Below, in pieces: positions 1 to 7,684 of a DNA stretch of 26,938 nt; within the stretch, counting starts at the first letter, position 1; every line of letters begins with the position of its first letter. Under the pieces are notes generated by a model. The model had not been told where the DNA came from, ran no database searches, and worked only from the letters and a program-made list of their open reading frames with translations. Source of the DNA: PHAA01 sp964584415 (GTDB taxonomy: Bacteria; Bacillota; Syntrophomonadia; Syntrophomonadales; Syntrophomonadaceae); the NCBI GenBank assembly GCA_964584415.1, contig CAZOZX010000019.1, positions 1 to 26,938 of the forward strand. Direction: 5' to 3'. A program made the translations under genes and the position numbers.

Positions 1-105
1 TTGGTATAAATGGAGTGTATTCTGGAACCAAGATTGAGCCTTAATTGGATCTGTGGAGTGATTGGCTGTTCGGATGTAGCGCAACTATTATTCTTAGGCT
101 CTGTG

Positions 106-132
106 ACTGTCCCCGGTGGACAGTTTTTTTTA
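106..132 (+). terminator. Rho-independent terminator upstream of livK
   Basis: A perfect 7-bp stem (ACTGTCC / GGACAGT) with a 5-base loop is followed by eight T residues. It ends a transcript that enters from the left edge of the window. It could close an unseen upstream gene or be the terminator of a regulated leader for livK. Upstream bases 36-43 (AGCCTTAA) can pair imperfectly with 93-99 (TTAGGCT), so a structured RNA before the terminator is possible. No known riboswitch class was recognised. Confidence 0.8.
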
Positions 133-241
133 TTTGGGGCAGGATTATGTAGGATAAAAGGGAATAAAAGAGATGAGAGCAAAATGGGGGGAGGGTAGTC
201 TTTTTCGAAAATCAACATCAATTTTTTTGGAGGGATAAAAT

Positions 242-1426
242 TTGAAGAGGAGTACTATGAAAAAAACCGCCTTGGTACTTTGTTTGTTGATGGTCTTCTC
301 GCTGCTGGGCGGATGTGGCAGCAAAGGTACAACAAACAATACCGCTGGCGGGAATACCGTTAAGTTAGGATTCCTGGGCGCCCTGACCGGCTCGGTAGCC
401 AATTATGGTATCCCCGGACAGAAGGGCATGCAGATGGCCATCGATGAGTTGAACGCCAAAGGCGGCATCCTCGGCAAACAGGTGGAAGGAATCTATTACG
501 ACAACAAAGGCGAGAGCAGTGAGATCGCCAACATCACCACTAAGTACATAACGGTGGACAAGGTATCAGCCTTGATCGGCGACCCCTGTACCGGCTTGAC
601 CAAGGTAGCGGCCGACATTGCCCAGAAGAATAAGATGGTCATTTTCTCCGCCGGCGCCACCGGAGCAGGCGTAGTGGAGATCGGCGACTATGTATTCCGC
701 AACACCCTGTTGGATACCGTGGCTGCCCCAGCGGTGGTCAACTGGATGATCAATACCAAGGGCTGGAAGAACCTGGCGGTGATAACCTCCGGTAACAACG
801 GCTATAGCACAGCGCTTACCCCTATCTTTAAGCAAGCCATAACTGAAAAAGGCGGGACTATTGTCCTGGAAGACACCGTCAACGACGGTGAGACCGATTT
901 CACTGCCCAGGTAACCAAGCTGAAAAATGCCGGAGCTGATGCCTTGGTCTTCACTGGTTATTACACCGAGGCAGCCTTAATTATGAATGAAGCCAAGAAA
1001 AAAGGCCTGGATATCACCATGGTTGGTGGCGATGGCCTGTACGGTCAGGACCTGGCTAAGCTAGGCGGGGATGCGGTACAAGAAAAGGTTATTTTCTATG
1101 CCGGATTCTCTACTGACCAGCCCAGCACTGAGACGGCCAAATTTTTGGAAGCCTACCGGACTAAGTATAAAGAAGATCCGGATATGTTCTCGGCCCAATA
1201 TTATGATGCGGTAATGATCATTGCCAAGGCTATGACCGATGCCAAAAGTACTGATCCCAGCGTCTATAAAGCGGAACTGGCCAAGCTGAAGGACTACCCG
1301 GGCGTGTCGGGATTGACCACTATCGCCGCTAACCGCGAACCGATCAAGAGCCCGGTTTGCCTGTTAACCGTCAAAGGCGATAAGTTCCCAGCCCTGTTGG
1401 AAAAGATACCCGTACAAGTTAAATAG
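242..1426 (+). CDS. livK: Branched-chain amino acid ABC transporter, substrate-binding lipoprotein
   Basis: The 394-residue type I periplasmic-binding-fold protein captures leucine, isoleucine, valine or a related ligand outside the membrane and delivers it to the LivHM permease. The N-terminus is a lipoprotein signal: a basic start, a hydrophobic stretch, and a lipobox ending L-G-G-Cys25, so the mature protein is lipid-anchored. Family motifs follow directly (GALTGSVANYG; MAIDELNAKGGILG; SAGATGAG near the ligand pocket). The TTG start at 242 has GGAGGG seven bases upstream. An in-frame ATG at 257 has GAGGAG four bases upstream and is an equally possible start, since both keep the signal peptide. 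It is the first gene of the liv operon. The exact ligand cannot be read from sequence; some relatives bind amides, urea or aromatic compounds. Confidence 0.93.
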   Translation: MKRSTMKKTALVLCLLMVFSLLGGCGSKGTTNNTAGGNTVKLGFLGALTGSVANYGIPGQKGMQMAIDELNAKGGILGKQVEGIYYDNKGESSEIANITTKYITVDKVSALIGDPCTGLTKVAADIAQKNKMVIFSAGATGAGVVEIGDYVFRNTLLDTVAAPAVVNWMINTKGWKNLAVITSGNNGYSTALTPIFKQAITEKGGTIVLEDTVNDGETDFTAQVTKLKNAGADALVFTGYYTEAALIMNEAKKKGLDITMVGGDGLYGQDLAKLGGDAVQEKVIFYAGFSTDQPSTETAKFLEAYRTKYKEDPDMFSAQYYDAVMIIAKAMTDAKSTDPSVYKAELAKLKDYPGVSGLTTIAANREPIKSPVCLLTVKGDKFPALLEKIPVQVK

Positions 1427-1454
1427 TACTTAATTTCATTGCAAATCCGGCAAT

Positions 1455-1481
1455 GGCCCGTCCTTTCAGAGGCGGGCCTTT
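1455..1481 (+). terminator. Intercistronic stem-loop between livK and livH
   Basis: GGCCCG pairs with CGGGCC, extended by a G-T pair and one C-G pair (about 8 bp, 8-base loop). Only three T residues follow, so it is a weak terminator or a 3'-end stabiliser. Such a stem after a binding-protein gene commonly gives more binding protein than permease. That role is inferred here. Confidence 0.55.
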
Positions 1482-1565
1482 GTCGGGATTATATCCAGTT
1501 TAGCACCAGATGCGGGACAAGCTGTGTTAAACTGTATATGATTTGCATGCCACAGGAGGATGTCC

Positions 1566-2438
1566 ATGTTCTGGGAACAATTGCTTAATGGTTTGACCCT
1601 GGGGAGTTCCTATGCTTTGATTGCCCTTGGTTATACCATGGTCTACGGTATTATTCAGTTGATTAACTTCGCTCATGGCGAAGTCTATATGTTCGGGGCT
1701 TTTGTAGGATTATTCCTCGTAGCCACCGGCGTAAACATTTTTGTGGCCCTTCTCGGGGCTATGCTGTTTTGTATGCTGCTGGGGATGCTGATCGAACGTG
1801 TTGCCTACCGCCCTCTGCGGGGTAAATCGTCGCGATTGTCGGCTTTAATAAGTGCGATTGGGGTATCGATCTTCCTTTCCACCTTGATGGTACTGTACCG
1901 CGGACCCAATACCACCCGCTACCCTGATGTCCTGGGCGGATCCATGTACCAATTGGGGAGCTTACGTGTCTCTTCACTGCAGATTGTTATCCTGTTAGTC
2001 TCGGCATTCTTGATGGTGATATTGGAACTGGCGATCAAAAAAACCCGGATCGGTAAAGCCATGCGGGCTTGCTCCCAGGATATTGAAGCCTCCAAACTGA
2101 TGGGCATAAACGTTAACCGGATTATTTCCATAACCTTCGCGGCCGGTTCGGCCCTGGCTGCGGCCGGAGGAGTTATGGTGGGGATATACTATAATGCAGT
2201 CTGGCCTTATATGGGAACCATGGCCGGGCTCAAAGCCTTTTCCGCTGCGGTATTGGGCGGGATCGGTTCAGTGCCGGGGGCTATGATCGGCGGCCTTTCC
2301 CTGGGGGTTTTGGAGATTATGGGGGTTGCCTACTTCTCATCCTCTTATAAGGACGCCATTGCCTTCGCCATACTGATCCTGGTGCTCATAATCCGGCCGC
2401 AGGGATTATTGGGCCAGAAGATATCGAAAAAAGTGTAG
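1566..2438 (+). CDS. livH: Branched-chain amino acid ABC transporter permease LivH
   Basis: This 290-residue polytopic membrane protein is one half of the translocation channel of the Liv importer. The N-terminal family signature GLTLGSSYALIALGYTMVYG, the INFAHGE motif and the C-terminal GGIGSVPGAMIGG loop, which contacts the ATPase, are all present. About eight hydrophobic segments are visible. An in-frame ATG at 1560 directly touches the AGGAGG Shine-Dalgarno (1554-1559) with no spacer. The ATG at 1566 has a six-base spacer, so 1566 is preferred. The gene sits 139 bases after livK, behind a stem-loop, and 11 bases before livM. LivH pairs with LivM as a heterodimer. Confidence 0.93.
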   Translation: MFWEQLLNGLTLGSSYALIALGYTMVYGIIQLINFAHGEVYMFGAFVGLFLVATGVNIFVALLGAMLFCMLLGMLIERVAYRPLRGKSSRLSALISAIGVSIFLSTLMVLYRGPNTTRYPDVLGGSMYQLGSLRVSSLQIVILLVSAFLMVILELAIKKTRIGKAMRACSQDIEASKLMGINVNRIISITFAAGSALAAAGGVMVGIYYNAVWPYMGTMAGLKAFSAAVLGGIGSVPGAMIGGLSLGVLEIMGVAYFSSSYKDAIAFAILILVLIIRPQGLLGQKISKKV

Positions 2439-2449
2439 GTGAACCCGGT

Positions 2450-3328
2450 TTGGAAGCTTTTTTGACTCAAAATATCGACGCGTACTATTTGCGCATCATG
2501 ATTTTCATCGGGATTAACATCATAGTCGCCCTGGGATTGAATCTGACCACCGGGGTGACAGGCCAGTTATCCATGGGGCATGCCGGTTTCATGAGTCTGG
2601 GGGCATATACCTCGGCGATCCTGTCCCTGCAGTATGATGTGCCCTTTGCCCTGGCTCTTGCCGGCGGAGCATTGACCGCGGCGGCTTTCGGATTCCTGAT
2701 TGGCATTCCTACCCTGCGGCTGGAGGGTGATTACCTGGCTATGGTAACCATTGGTTTTGCGGAAATCATCCGGGTCTTTTTTCTCAACTTCGGCCCGGGC
2801 GGTAAAGCGGTGGGATTATCGGGTATTCCTCAGGAGACTACCTTCGTTATGGTGTGGTTGATCGTAATTGTGGTGATTATCCTTAACCGGAAGCTGCTCA
2901 ATTCGAGGGTGGGACGTTCTCTTTATGCCATCCGGGAGAATGAAATAGCAGCCGAAGCCTGCGGCATCAATACCACCGGTATGAAAGTGCTGGCCTTTAC
3001 AGTAGGGTCTTTTCTGGGCGGCCTGGGGGGAGGACTTTACTCGCATTATATGTACTATATTAATCCCCAGGATTTTGGCTTTATGAAATCGATAGAAATC
3101 CTGAACATGGTCGTCTTAGGGGGGATGGGCAGCATTCCCGGTACTATTATCGGGGCAGTGATCCTGACTATTTTGCCGGAAATGCTGCGTATAGTTAACG
3201 AGTACCGTTTATTGTTCTACGGGGCTTTGCTGGTAATATTGATGATCTTCCGTCCCAATGGTTTGCTTGGGGATGTTCGTATCTATGATATCAGGAAATG
3301 GTGGAGCAAAAGGGGGGCCAGGGTATGA
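2450..3328 (+). CDS. livM: Branched-chain amino acid ABC transporter permease LivM
   Basis: This 292-residue integral membrane protein is the second half of the importer channel. It carries the LivM signature NLTTGVTGQLSMGHAGFMSLGAY (about residues 30-52) and the C-terminal GGMGSIPGTIIGA loop expected to dock on the ATPase. The start is a TTG at 2450, 11 bases after the livH stop, with only a weak purine stretch upstream, so translational coupling to livH is likely. Its TGA overlaps the ATG of livG (ATGA at 3325-3328), a classic coupled junction. The length is typical for a compact LivM without the extra N-terminal region found in proteobacterial forms. Confidence 0.92.
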   Translation: MEAFLTQNIDAYYLRIMIFIGINIIVALGLNLTTGVTGQLSMGHAGFMSLGAYTSAILSLQYDVPFALALAGGALTAAAFGFLIGIPTLRLEGDYLAMVTIGFAEIIRVFFLNFGPGGKAVGLSGIPQETTFVMVWLIVIVVIILNRKLLNSRVGRSLYAIRENEIAAEACGINTTGMKVLAFTVGSFLGGLGGGLYSHYMYYINPQDFGFMKSIEILNMVVLGGMGSIPGTIIGAVILTILPEMLRIVNEYRLLFYGALLVILMIFRPNGLLGDVRIYDIRKWWSKRGARV

Positions 3329-4089
3329 GCATCCTGGAGATGGTCAAGATAAGCCAGGAATTCGGGGGGCTGCGCGCGGTCGACGGGGTGAGCCTTACTG
3401 TATCCGGCCAGGAGATTTTTGGCATAATAGGTCCCAACGGGGCAGGTAAAACCACTCTGTTTAATATAATTACCGGTATCTATATACCTGCCGAAGGGGA
3501 TTTGCTTTTCCAGGGCCGCCGTATCAACCGGATGGCGCCGCATGATATAGCCCGCCTGGGCATCGGACGAACCTTTCAAAATATTCGCCTGTTCAATAAG
3601 CTTTCGGTCCTCGACAACGTAAGAGTTGGACGCTTCGGCATCACCCGCAGTGGTTTTTGGAGCGGCATGCTGGGTTGGCCAGGGGAACGCCGCGAGGAAC
3701 GGGCAACCGCAGACAGGGCCCTAGAACTGCTGGAAATGGTCGATCTGGCTGACAAAAGAGAAGAATATGCGGATAGTTTGGCCTATGGGGAACAGCGCCG
3801 TCTGGAAATCGCCCGGGCTCTGGCCCTGCAACCCTCTCTATTGCTGCTGGATGAACCGGGGGCCGGTATGAATCCGGGGGAAAAAGAGGAACTGATGACA
3901 TTTATCCGGCGCATCCGGGATGAATTCAATTTGACCATAATACTCGTAGAACATGACATGAACCTGGTAATGAATATCTGTGAACGTATTGCCGTACTTG
4001 ATTACGGCCGGAAAATAGCTGAAGGCACCCCCACCGAAGTCAAGAACGACGAAAGGGTTATCCAGTCCTACCTGGGCGTGGGGGCATGA
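3325..4089 (+). CDS. livG: Branched-chain amino acid ABC transporter ATPase LivG
   Basis: This 254-residue cytoplasmic ATPase drives the Liv importer. The Walker A (GPNGAGKT, residues 36-43), Q-loop region (GRTFQNIRLF, about 81-90), signature (LAYGEQRRLEIARAL, about 152-166), Walker B (LLLLDE, 172-177) and H-loop (VEHDM) are all intact. The insertion of about 25 residues between the Q-loop and signature is typical of LivG rather than LivF. An in-frame ATG at 3298 lies inside livM. The ATG at 3325 is preferred because it overlaps the livM stop as ATGA and has a G-rich Shine-Dalgarno. The livF partner ATPase is absent; the next gene, overlapping again by ATGA, is an EamA permease. Confidence 0.94.
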   Translation: MSILEMVKISQEFGGLRAVDGVSLTVSGQEIFGIIGPNGAGKTTLFNIITGIYIPAEGDLLFQGRRINRMAPHDIARLGIGRTFQNIRLFNKLSVLDNVRVGRFGITRSGFWSGMLGWPGERREERATADRALELLEMVDLADKREEYADSLAYGEQRRLEIARALALQPSLLLLDEPGAGMNPGEKEELMTFIRRIRDEFNLTIILVEHDMNLVMNICERIAVLDYGRKIAEGTPTEVKNDERVIQSYLGVGA

Positions 4090-4943
4090 GAAAGACTTAC
4101 ATTTACCTGGCTCTATTTGCTTCCGTCCTGTGTATGTCCACGTCTTCCATTATGATTCGGTATATAACCGCCCCAGCTTTAATAATTGCTCTGTACAGGG
4201 TTATTTTTACGGCCGGGATTGCTGGAGCACTTGGCAGTACCAGTCCGACCGGAATCAAGCATCTGAACCGCCGCGATTTGTCCTACATTCTTGCCTCGGG
4301 AGTATTCCTGGCCCTGCACCTGGGTTTTTGGATAACCTCCTTGAGCTATACCAGTATCTCCAGTTCAGTACTTTTCACCAACCTGCAAGTGATATTTGTT
4401 TTACTGCTATCAGCCTGGCTGCTTAAAGAAAGAGTCAACCGTTGGGTAACCGGGGGCATAATATTGGCTCTGGCGGGCAGTCTGCTGATTGTGCGGGGCG
4501 ACCTGCTTACGGGCAAACTGCTGGGCGATATGCTGGCTTTACTGAGCGGCTTGTTCATTGCGTTATATTTTTTGATTGGGCGCGACGTCAGGTCCAGGGT
4601 TGATGTGTGGACCTATACCGCCGTGGCAGCTGTATCAGCCTCGGTGGTATTGCTGCTCATTTGCCTGGTGGGGGGGCTGAGATTGAGCGGTTATCCCTGG
4701 CTGGACTGGCTTTTATTTGTCTTGCAGGCGGCTGGACCGGGCATAATCGGGCATGCCTCATTAAATTGGGCTCTCAAATATGTAAAAGCCCCGGTGGTTT
4801 CCGTATCCGTGCTGGGGGAATCCGTTGGGGCCAGTATACTAGCATACTTTATCTTTGGCGAAACCCTGGCCTGGTATCAATTGCTGGGTGGATTTTTCAT
4901 CCTGGCCGGGATTTATATTGCCGCTACCCGCGAGCAAGGGTAA
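4086..4943 (+). CDS. EamA/DMT-superfamily transporter
   Basis: This 285-residue membrane protein has two EamA repeats and about ten hydrophobic helices. It belongs to the drug/metabolite transporter superfamily, whose members move amino acids, nucleotide sugars or small metabolites. Recognisable features are the N-terminal SIMIRYITAP...YRVIF helix pair, the repeat-end motif LLKERVN..GGIILALAGSLLI, and the matching second-repeat motif FGETLAWYQLLGGFFILAGIYIA. The ATG overlaps the livG TGA (ATGA), so it is translated as the last gene of the liv operon, in the place usually held by livF. The substrate is unknown. Co-transcription with an amino acid importer suggests, but does not show, a link to amino acid export or balance. 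Confidence 0.85.
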   Translation: MRKTYIYLALFASVLCMSTSSIMIRYITAPALIIALYRVIFTAGIAGALGSTSPTGIKHLNRRDLSYILASGVFLALHLGFWITSLSYTSISSSVLFTNLQVIFVLLLSAWLLKERVNRWVTGGIILALAGSLLIVRGDLLTGKLLGDMLALLSGLFIALYFLIGRDVRSRVDVWTYTAVAAVSASVVLLLICLVGGLRLSGYPWLDWLLFVLQAAGPGIIGHASLNWALKYVKAPVVSVSVLGESVGASILAYFIFGETLAWYQLLGGFFILAGIYIAATREQG

Positions 4944-4949
4944 CCGAAC

Positions 4950-4965
4950 GGGCAGTTAAGTGCCC
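4950..4965. terminator. Weak stem-loop between convergent genes
   Basis: GGGCA pairs with TGCCC across a 6-base loop, between the EamA stop and the end of the convergent SpoIID gene. The stem is only 5 bp and no good T-run follows on either strand, so this is a possible shared terminator only. Confidence 0.3.
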
Positions 4966-4983
4966 ATCTATTGAACCTGCTTA

Positions 4984-5967
4984 TTAATACATCTGGTGCC
5001 ACATGGTACCGGGGAAATAATGCTCGACGATGGTCCGGGCATTTTGACCTTCGTTGGCCATTACATAGGCTCCCCACTGCTCCATGCCGCAGCCATGTCC
5101 CCAACCTTTACCTTTGAAAACCACATTGTTGCCTTCAACTCCCAGGCTGGTGAAATAAGTGGAAAACAGCTTATCAAAGCCGACTTTCTCGCGCAGATCT
5201 ACCGCGGGAATGGAGGCGGTACCGGCAGTTATGGTCAGGGCTCGTCCGGATGGGCCTTTCTCTGCAATTTTAATGTCATCCAGGGATCCGGCTTTAGTGC
5301 CCATAATGTTTTTGATGGTGGAGCGGGGTACGGTAACCGTCCAATCCCGGTATTTTTCCGGGGCAGCCTGGAGTCCGTTGGTATCCACCGGGACGATGTA
5401 AGCAGCCGCCTTTTCTTTCAGCTTAGGAAAGCCTTCTTCAATACTGGCGGTTTTTTCGGATGAAACCGAGGAGAATAGCGCATATACAAATTTGCCCTGA
5501 TAGGTTAAGATCTGCCCTCTGGTTTCGTCAACGGCTTTGGCAATCTCAGGGGTGACCTTTTTAGGATCATAAGCCTGGAACTCAGTGTGATCATCGCTGA
5601 CGTCGGTACCATGTTTGCCTCTCGTACCGTTTTCATAATTCAGCAAGGCTAAAGTCATGGTACGGGCTACAATAGCTTGGGCCTTAAGTGCTTCCATGGG
5701 GAATTTGGGGCCAATTTCTGCGGCCACTACTCCCTTGATATATTCTTCGAACTTGATTTGTTGCTTGGCACCAGTGGCGCTGCGGTAAATGGTTATGTTG
5801 GGTTCAGTGGTGTACTTGGTCACTTCGGGAGCCAGGGGAACCTCGGCGGTTTTGTTGGGGGTGAGATCAGGTTTCTTGGCAGTTTGATTGCAGCCTCCGG
5901 CCATAAGTAGGGACAGAATCAGAGGTATCAGTAGTAGGGAGACCATTCTTTTGGATTTGAGAATCAA
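4984..5967 (-). CDS. SpoIID/LytB-domain lipoprotein
   Basis: The 327-residue protein has a lipoprotein-like signal (basic start, hydrophobic stretch, AGGC near residue 26) and a SpoIID/LytB domain. SpoIID is a lytic transglycosylase that cuts glycan strands stripped of stem peptides during engulfment. Family motifs visible are EEYIKGVVAAEIGPKFPMEALKAQAIVART, which holds the expected catalytic glutamate, and the C-terminal GKGWGHGCGMEQWGAYVMA...HYFPGT. In typical SpoIID a C-D-x-x-H-C segment supplies zinc-binding cysteines; here it reads VSDDHTEFQAY, so the histidine remains but the cysteines do not. The Ser-Ser-Gly-Gly type loop is also changed (SSVSSEKTASIEE). It may be a SpoIID paralogue rather than the sporulation enzyme. 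The TTG start has AAGGAG nine to ten bases upstream. Confidence 0.82.
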   Translation of the reverse strand: MILKSKRMVSLLLIPLILSLLMAGGCNQTAKKPDLTPNKTAEVPLAPEVTKYTTEPNITIYRSATGAKQQIKFEEYIKGVVAAEIGPKFPMEALKAQAIVARTMTLALLNYENGTRGKHGTDVSDDHTEFQAYDPKKVTPEIAKAVDETRGQILTYQGKFVYALFSSVSSEKTASIEEGFPKLKEKAAAYIVPVDTNGLQAAPEKYRDWTVTVPRSTIKNIMGTKAGSLDDIKIAEKGPSGRALTITAGTASIPAVDLREKVGFDKLFSTYFTSLGVEGNNVVFKGKGWGHGCGMEQWGAYVMANEGQNARTIVEHYFPGTMWHQMY

Positions 5968-6022
5968 AACTAATCGCTCCTTTTAAGTTTACTATTGGCT
6001 TTAGTCTTTGCGGGAGGGTAAA

Positions 6023-6051
6023 TTGTTATAACAGCCAAACTCAGGTATAAT
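6023..6051 (+). promoter_or_regulatory. Sigma-A type promoter for trmL
   Basis: TTGTTA (6023-6028), a 17-base spacer and a perfect TATAAT (6046-6051) lie about 70 bases before the trmL start, in the gap between trmL and the divergent SpoIID gene. Confidence 0.7.
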
Positions 6052-6122
6052 TTGGGCGGGGTACAAGGATGATTCTAGTCGGCCCCAAAAAATGATAATT
6101 AATTGAATGGTGGGTTACCAAC

Positions 6123-6581
6123 ATGCAGATAGTCCTGGTAGAGCCGGAAATACCCCAAAACACTGGCAATATTGCCCGAACCTGTGCCTTGACCGGCACC
6201 ATATTAAACCTGGTTAAACCATTGGGATTTTCTGTCGATGACCGCTATTTGAAAAGAGCCGGCCTTGATTACTGGGATAAGGTAGAAGTCAGGGTATGGG
6301 AGAGTTTCGAGGAATACTGCACTGCCAACCAGGGTTTGAGACTATTTTTAGCGACTACCCATGCCAATCGCAGTTATGAAGAGGTTGATTTTAAACCGGA
6401 TGACGTGTTGGTCTTCGGGCGGGAAACACGGGGATTACCGGTCGAAATGCTGGCAAAATATCCTGAAAGCCAGATCAGAATTCCTATGCTGGATATTGGC
6501 CGGTCACTTAACCTCTCCAATTCGGTTGCTATTATCCTGTATGAGGCCTTGCGGCAAAATGAATTCGGCGGGCTGAAATAA
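6123..6581 (+). CDS. trmL: tRNA (cytidine(34)-2'-O)-methyltransferase TrmL
   Basis: This 152-residue SPOUT-class enzyme uses S-adenosylmethionine to methylate the 2'-OH of the wobble base (C34 or cmnm5U34) in leucine tRNAs. Diagnostic segments are the N-terminal EPEIPQNTGNIARTC (residues 7-21), the central FGRETRGLP, and the C-terminal IGRSLNLSNSVAIILYEALRQ, which forms the trefoil-knot cofactor site. The length matches TrmL (about 150-160) and is too short for TrmH. The gene is monocistronic, with a clear promoter at 6023-6051 and a strong terminator at 6583-6615. The Shine-Dalgarno (GGTGGG) is modest. Confidence 0.93.
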   Translation: MQIVLVEPEIPQNTGNIARTCALTGTILNLVKPLGFSVDDRYLKRAGLDYWDKVEVRVWESFEEYCTANQGLRLFLATTHANRSYEEVDFKPDDVLVFGRETRGLPVEMLAKYPESQIRIPMLDIGRSLNLSNSVAIILYEALRQNEFGGLK

Positions 6582-6582
6582 G

Positions 6583-6615
6583 AAACTCCTGCTGGAGATA
6601 TTCAGCAGGAGTTTT
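6583..6615. terminator. Bidirectional terminator between trmL and ferredoxin gene
   Basis: A perfect 12-bp stem (AAACTCCTGCTG / CAGCAGGAGTTT) has an 8-base loop. A short T-run follows on the plus strand and a TTTCTTATTT stretch on the minus strand. It serves both trmL and the convergent ferredoxin gene. Confidence 0.9.
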
Positions 6616-6642
6616 ACTAAGCGATATGATGTCTGGACTGGT

Positions 6643-6819
6643 TTATTCGTCACCTGGTTGGGGTGCTTCTACCGGGCAGATATCCGCACATGATCCACAA
6701 TCGGTACATAAATCAGGATTAATGACGTATTTATCTTCACCCTCCGAGATTGCTTCCACCGGGCACTCTTCCAAACAGAGTCCACAGGCAATGCATTCAT
6801 CGTTAATAATGTAGGCCAT
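6643..6819 (-). CDS. 2[4Fe-4S] clostridial-type ferredoxin
   Basis: This 58-residue acidic electron carrier has two cubane cluster motifs: Cys9-x2-Cys12-x2-Cys15-x3-Cys19-Pro and Cys38-x2-Cys41-x2-Cys44-x3-Cys48-Pro. Each cluster takes its fourth ligand from the other half, as in clostridial ferredoxins. It donates low-potential electrons to hydrogenases, oxidoreductases and similar enzymes in anaerobes. The ATG at 6819 has AAAGGAGG ten bases upstream, and a near-perfect consensus promoter lies at 6859-6887. It is short enough to be missed by length-filtered gene calling. It is a single-gene unit that shares its terminator with trmL. Confidence 0.93.
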   Translation of the reverse strand: MAYIINDECIACGLCLEECPVEAISEGEDKYVINPDLCTDCGSCADICPVEAPQPGDE

Positions 6820-6858
6820 AATTGTTTCGCCTCCTTTGCTAGAACTGACAATAATAGC

Positions 6859-6887
6859 ATTATAGATAACCGCTTTTTTTTTGTCAA
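6859..6887 (-). promoter_or_regulatory. Consensus sigma-A promoter for the ferredoxin gene
   Basis: Reading the minus strand: TTGACA (6887-6882), exactly 17 bases, then TATAAT (6864-6859). Both hexamers and the spacing are ideal, and the start codon lies about 40 bases further on. This predicts strong constitutive expression. Confidence 0.85.
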
Positions 6888-6955
6888 TTTACATTAATAT
6901 AATTATGAATCGACAAATACTGGCAGCTAATCATAGATACCGGCAAGCGTGTTTA

Positions 6956-6964
6956 TGGTATTAT
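6956..6964 (+). promoter_or_regulatory. Possible extended -10 promoter for thiamine pyrophosphokinase
   Basis: TGGTATTAT fits an extended -10 element (TGn + TATTAT) 36 bases before the start at 7000. No good -35 hexamer is seen at the proper distance. Confidence 0.35.
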
Positions 6965-6999
6965 ACAGGAGTAAGAAAATTTATGGATAGGGGCAGGGT

Positions 7000-7632
7000 A
7001 TGCGTTTTATAATTATGGCCAATGGCGAATATGGGGAAATAAAGGCTTATAATGCTATATTCAAGAATACCGATACCATTCTATGTGCTGATGGCGGTGC
7101 CAATTATGCCTTTCAAATAGGGGTAATACCTGATTGTGTAATTGGAGATTTGGATTCAGTGCTGCCCGATGTCAGAAAATATTTGATTCAACAAGAGGTA
7201 GAAATTCTTCCCTATCCAGTTCACAAAGATTTGACCGATCTGCAGCTGGCCATGAATCTGGCTTATGAACGGGGGGCAGACGAAATCGTCCTGCTGGGAG
7301 CATTGGGCAAGCGGTTGGACCATACCCTGCATAATCTTTACTCGGGTATCGATTTGGTGCAGAAGGGCGTTAAAATAAGTCATTTTACCCCGGAATGTTG
7401 GGTCTATATTGTCGAAGACGAGGTAGTCATCGAGGGTACTCCCGGCGACATCGTTTCGGTAGTAGCCCTGACAGATAAAGTGGAAGGAGCCAGCGAGGTC
7501 GGTTTTGAGTATTCGCTCCGGGCCCCATCCCTTTTAAGTAACCACCCTTATACGGTATCCAATGTCCTGGCCGGCAGCCGCGGTGTAATCAGGTTGGAAT
7601 CAGGGATCATAGTGGTATTTCATTATTTCTAG
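7000..7632 (+). CDS. Thiamine pyrophosphokinase
   Basis: The 210-residue enzyme transfers pyrophosphate from ATP to thiamine, giving thiamine diphosphate. The full family motif set is present: CADGGANYA (about 29-37), GDLDS (49-53), KDLTDLQLA (76-84), GALGKRLDHTLHN (100-112) and the C-terminal SNVLAG. The aspartates in GDLDS and TD bind metal and pyrophosphate. The ATG at 7000 has a G-rich Shine-Dalgarno (AGGGGCAGGG). It stands alone here; no thiamine operon and no TPP riboswitch was seen upstream. In many Firmicutes it follows rpe/rsgA, which is not the case in this window. Confidence 0.93.
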   Translation: MRFIIMANGEYGEIKAYNAIFKNTDTILCADGGANYAFQIGVIPDCVIGDLDSVLPDVRKYLIQQEVEILPYPVHKDLTDLQLAMNLAYERGADEIVLLGALGKRLDHTLHNLYSGIDLVQKGVKISHFTPECWVYIVEDEVVIEGTPGDIVSVVALTDKVEGASEVGFEYSLRAPSLLSNHPYTVSNVLAGSRGVIRLESGIIVVFHYF

Positions 7633-7684
7633 AAAAAGTGTCAATTGAGCTTATTAAATATAGTAGATTCATATTTTTATATGT

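Noticed and set aside
10..198. A 62-residue frame at the left edge.
   Set aside because: It runs through the terminator hairpin and T-run and has no family resemblance.
6669..6887. A 72-residue minus-strand open frame over the ferredoxin gene.
   Set aside because: It is a shadow in another frame. The ferredoxin frame has both cluster motifs, a Shine-Dalgarno and a promoter.
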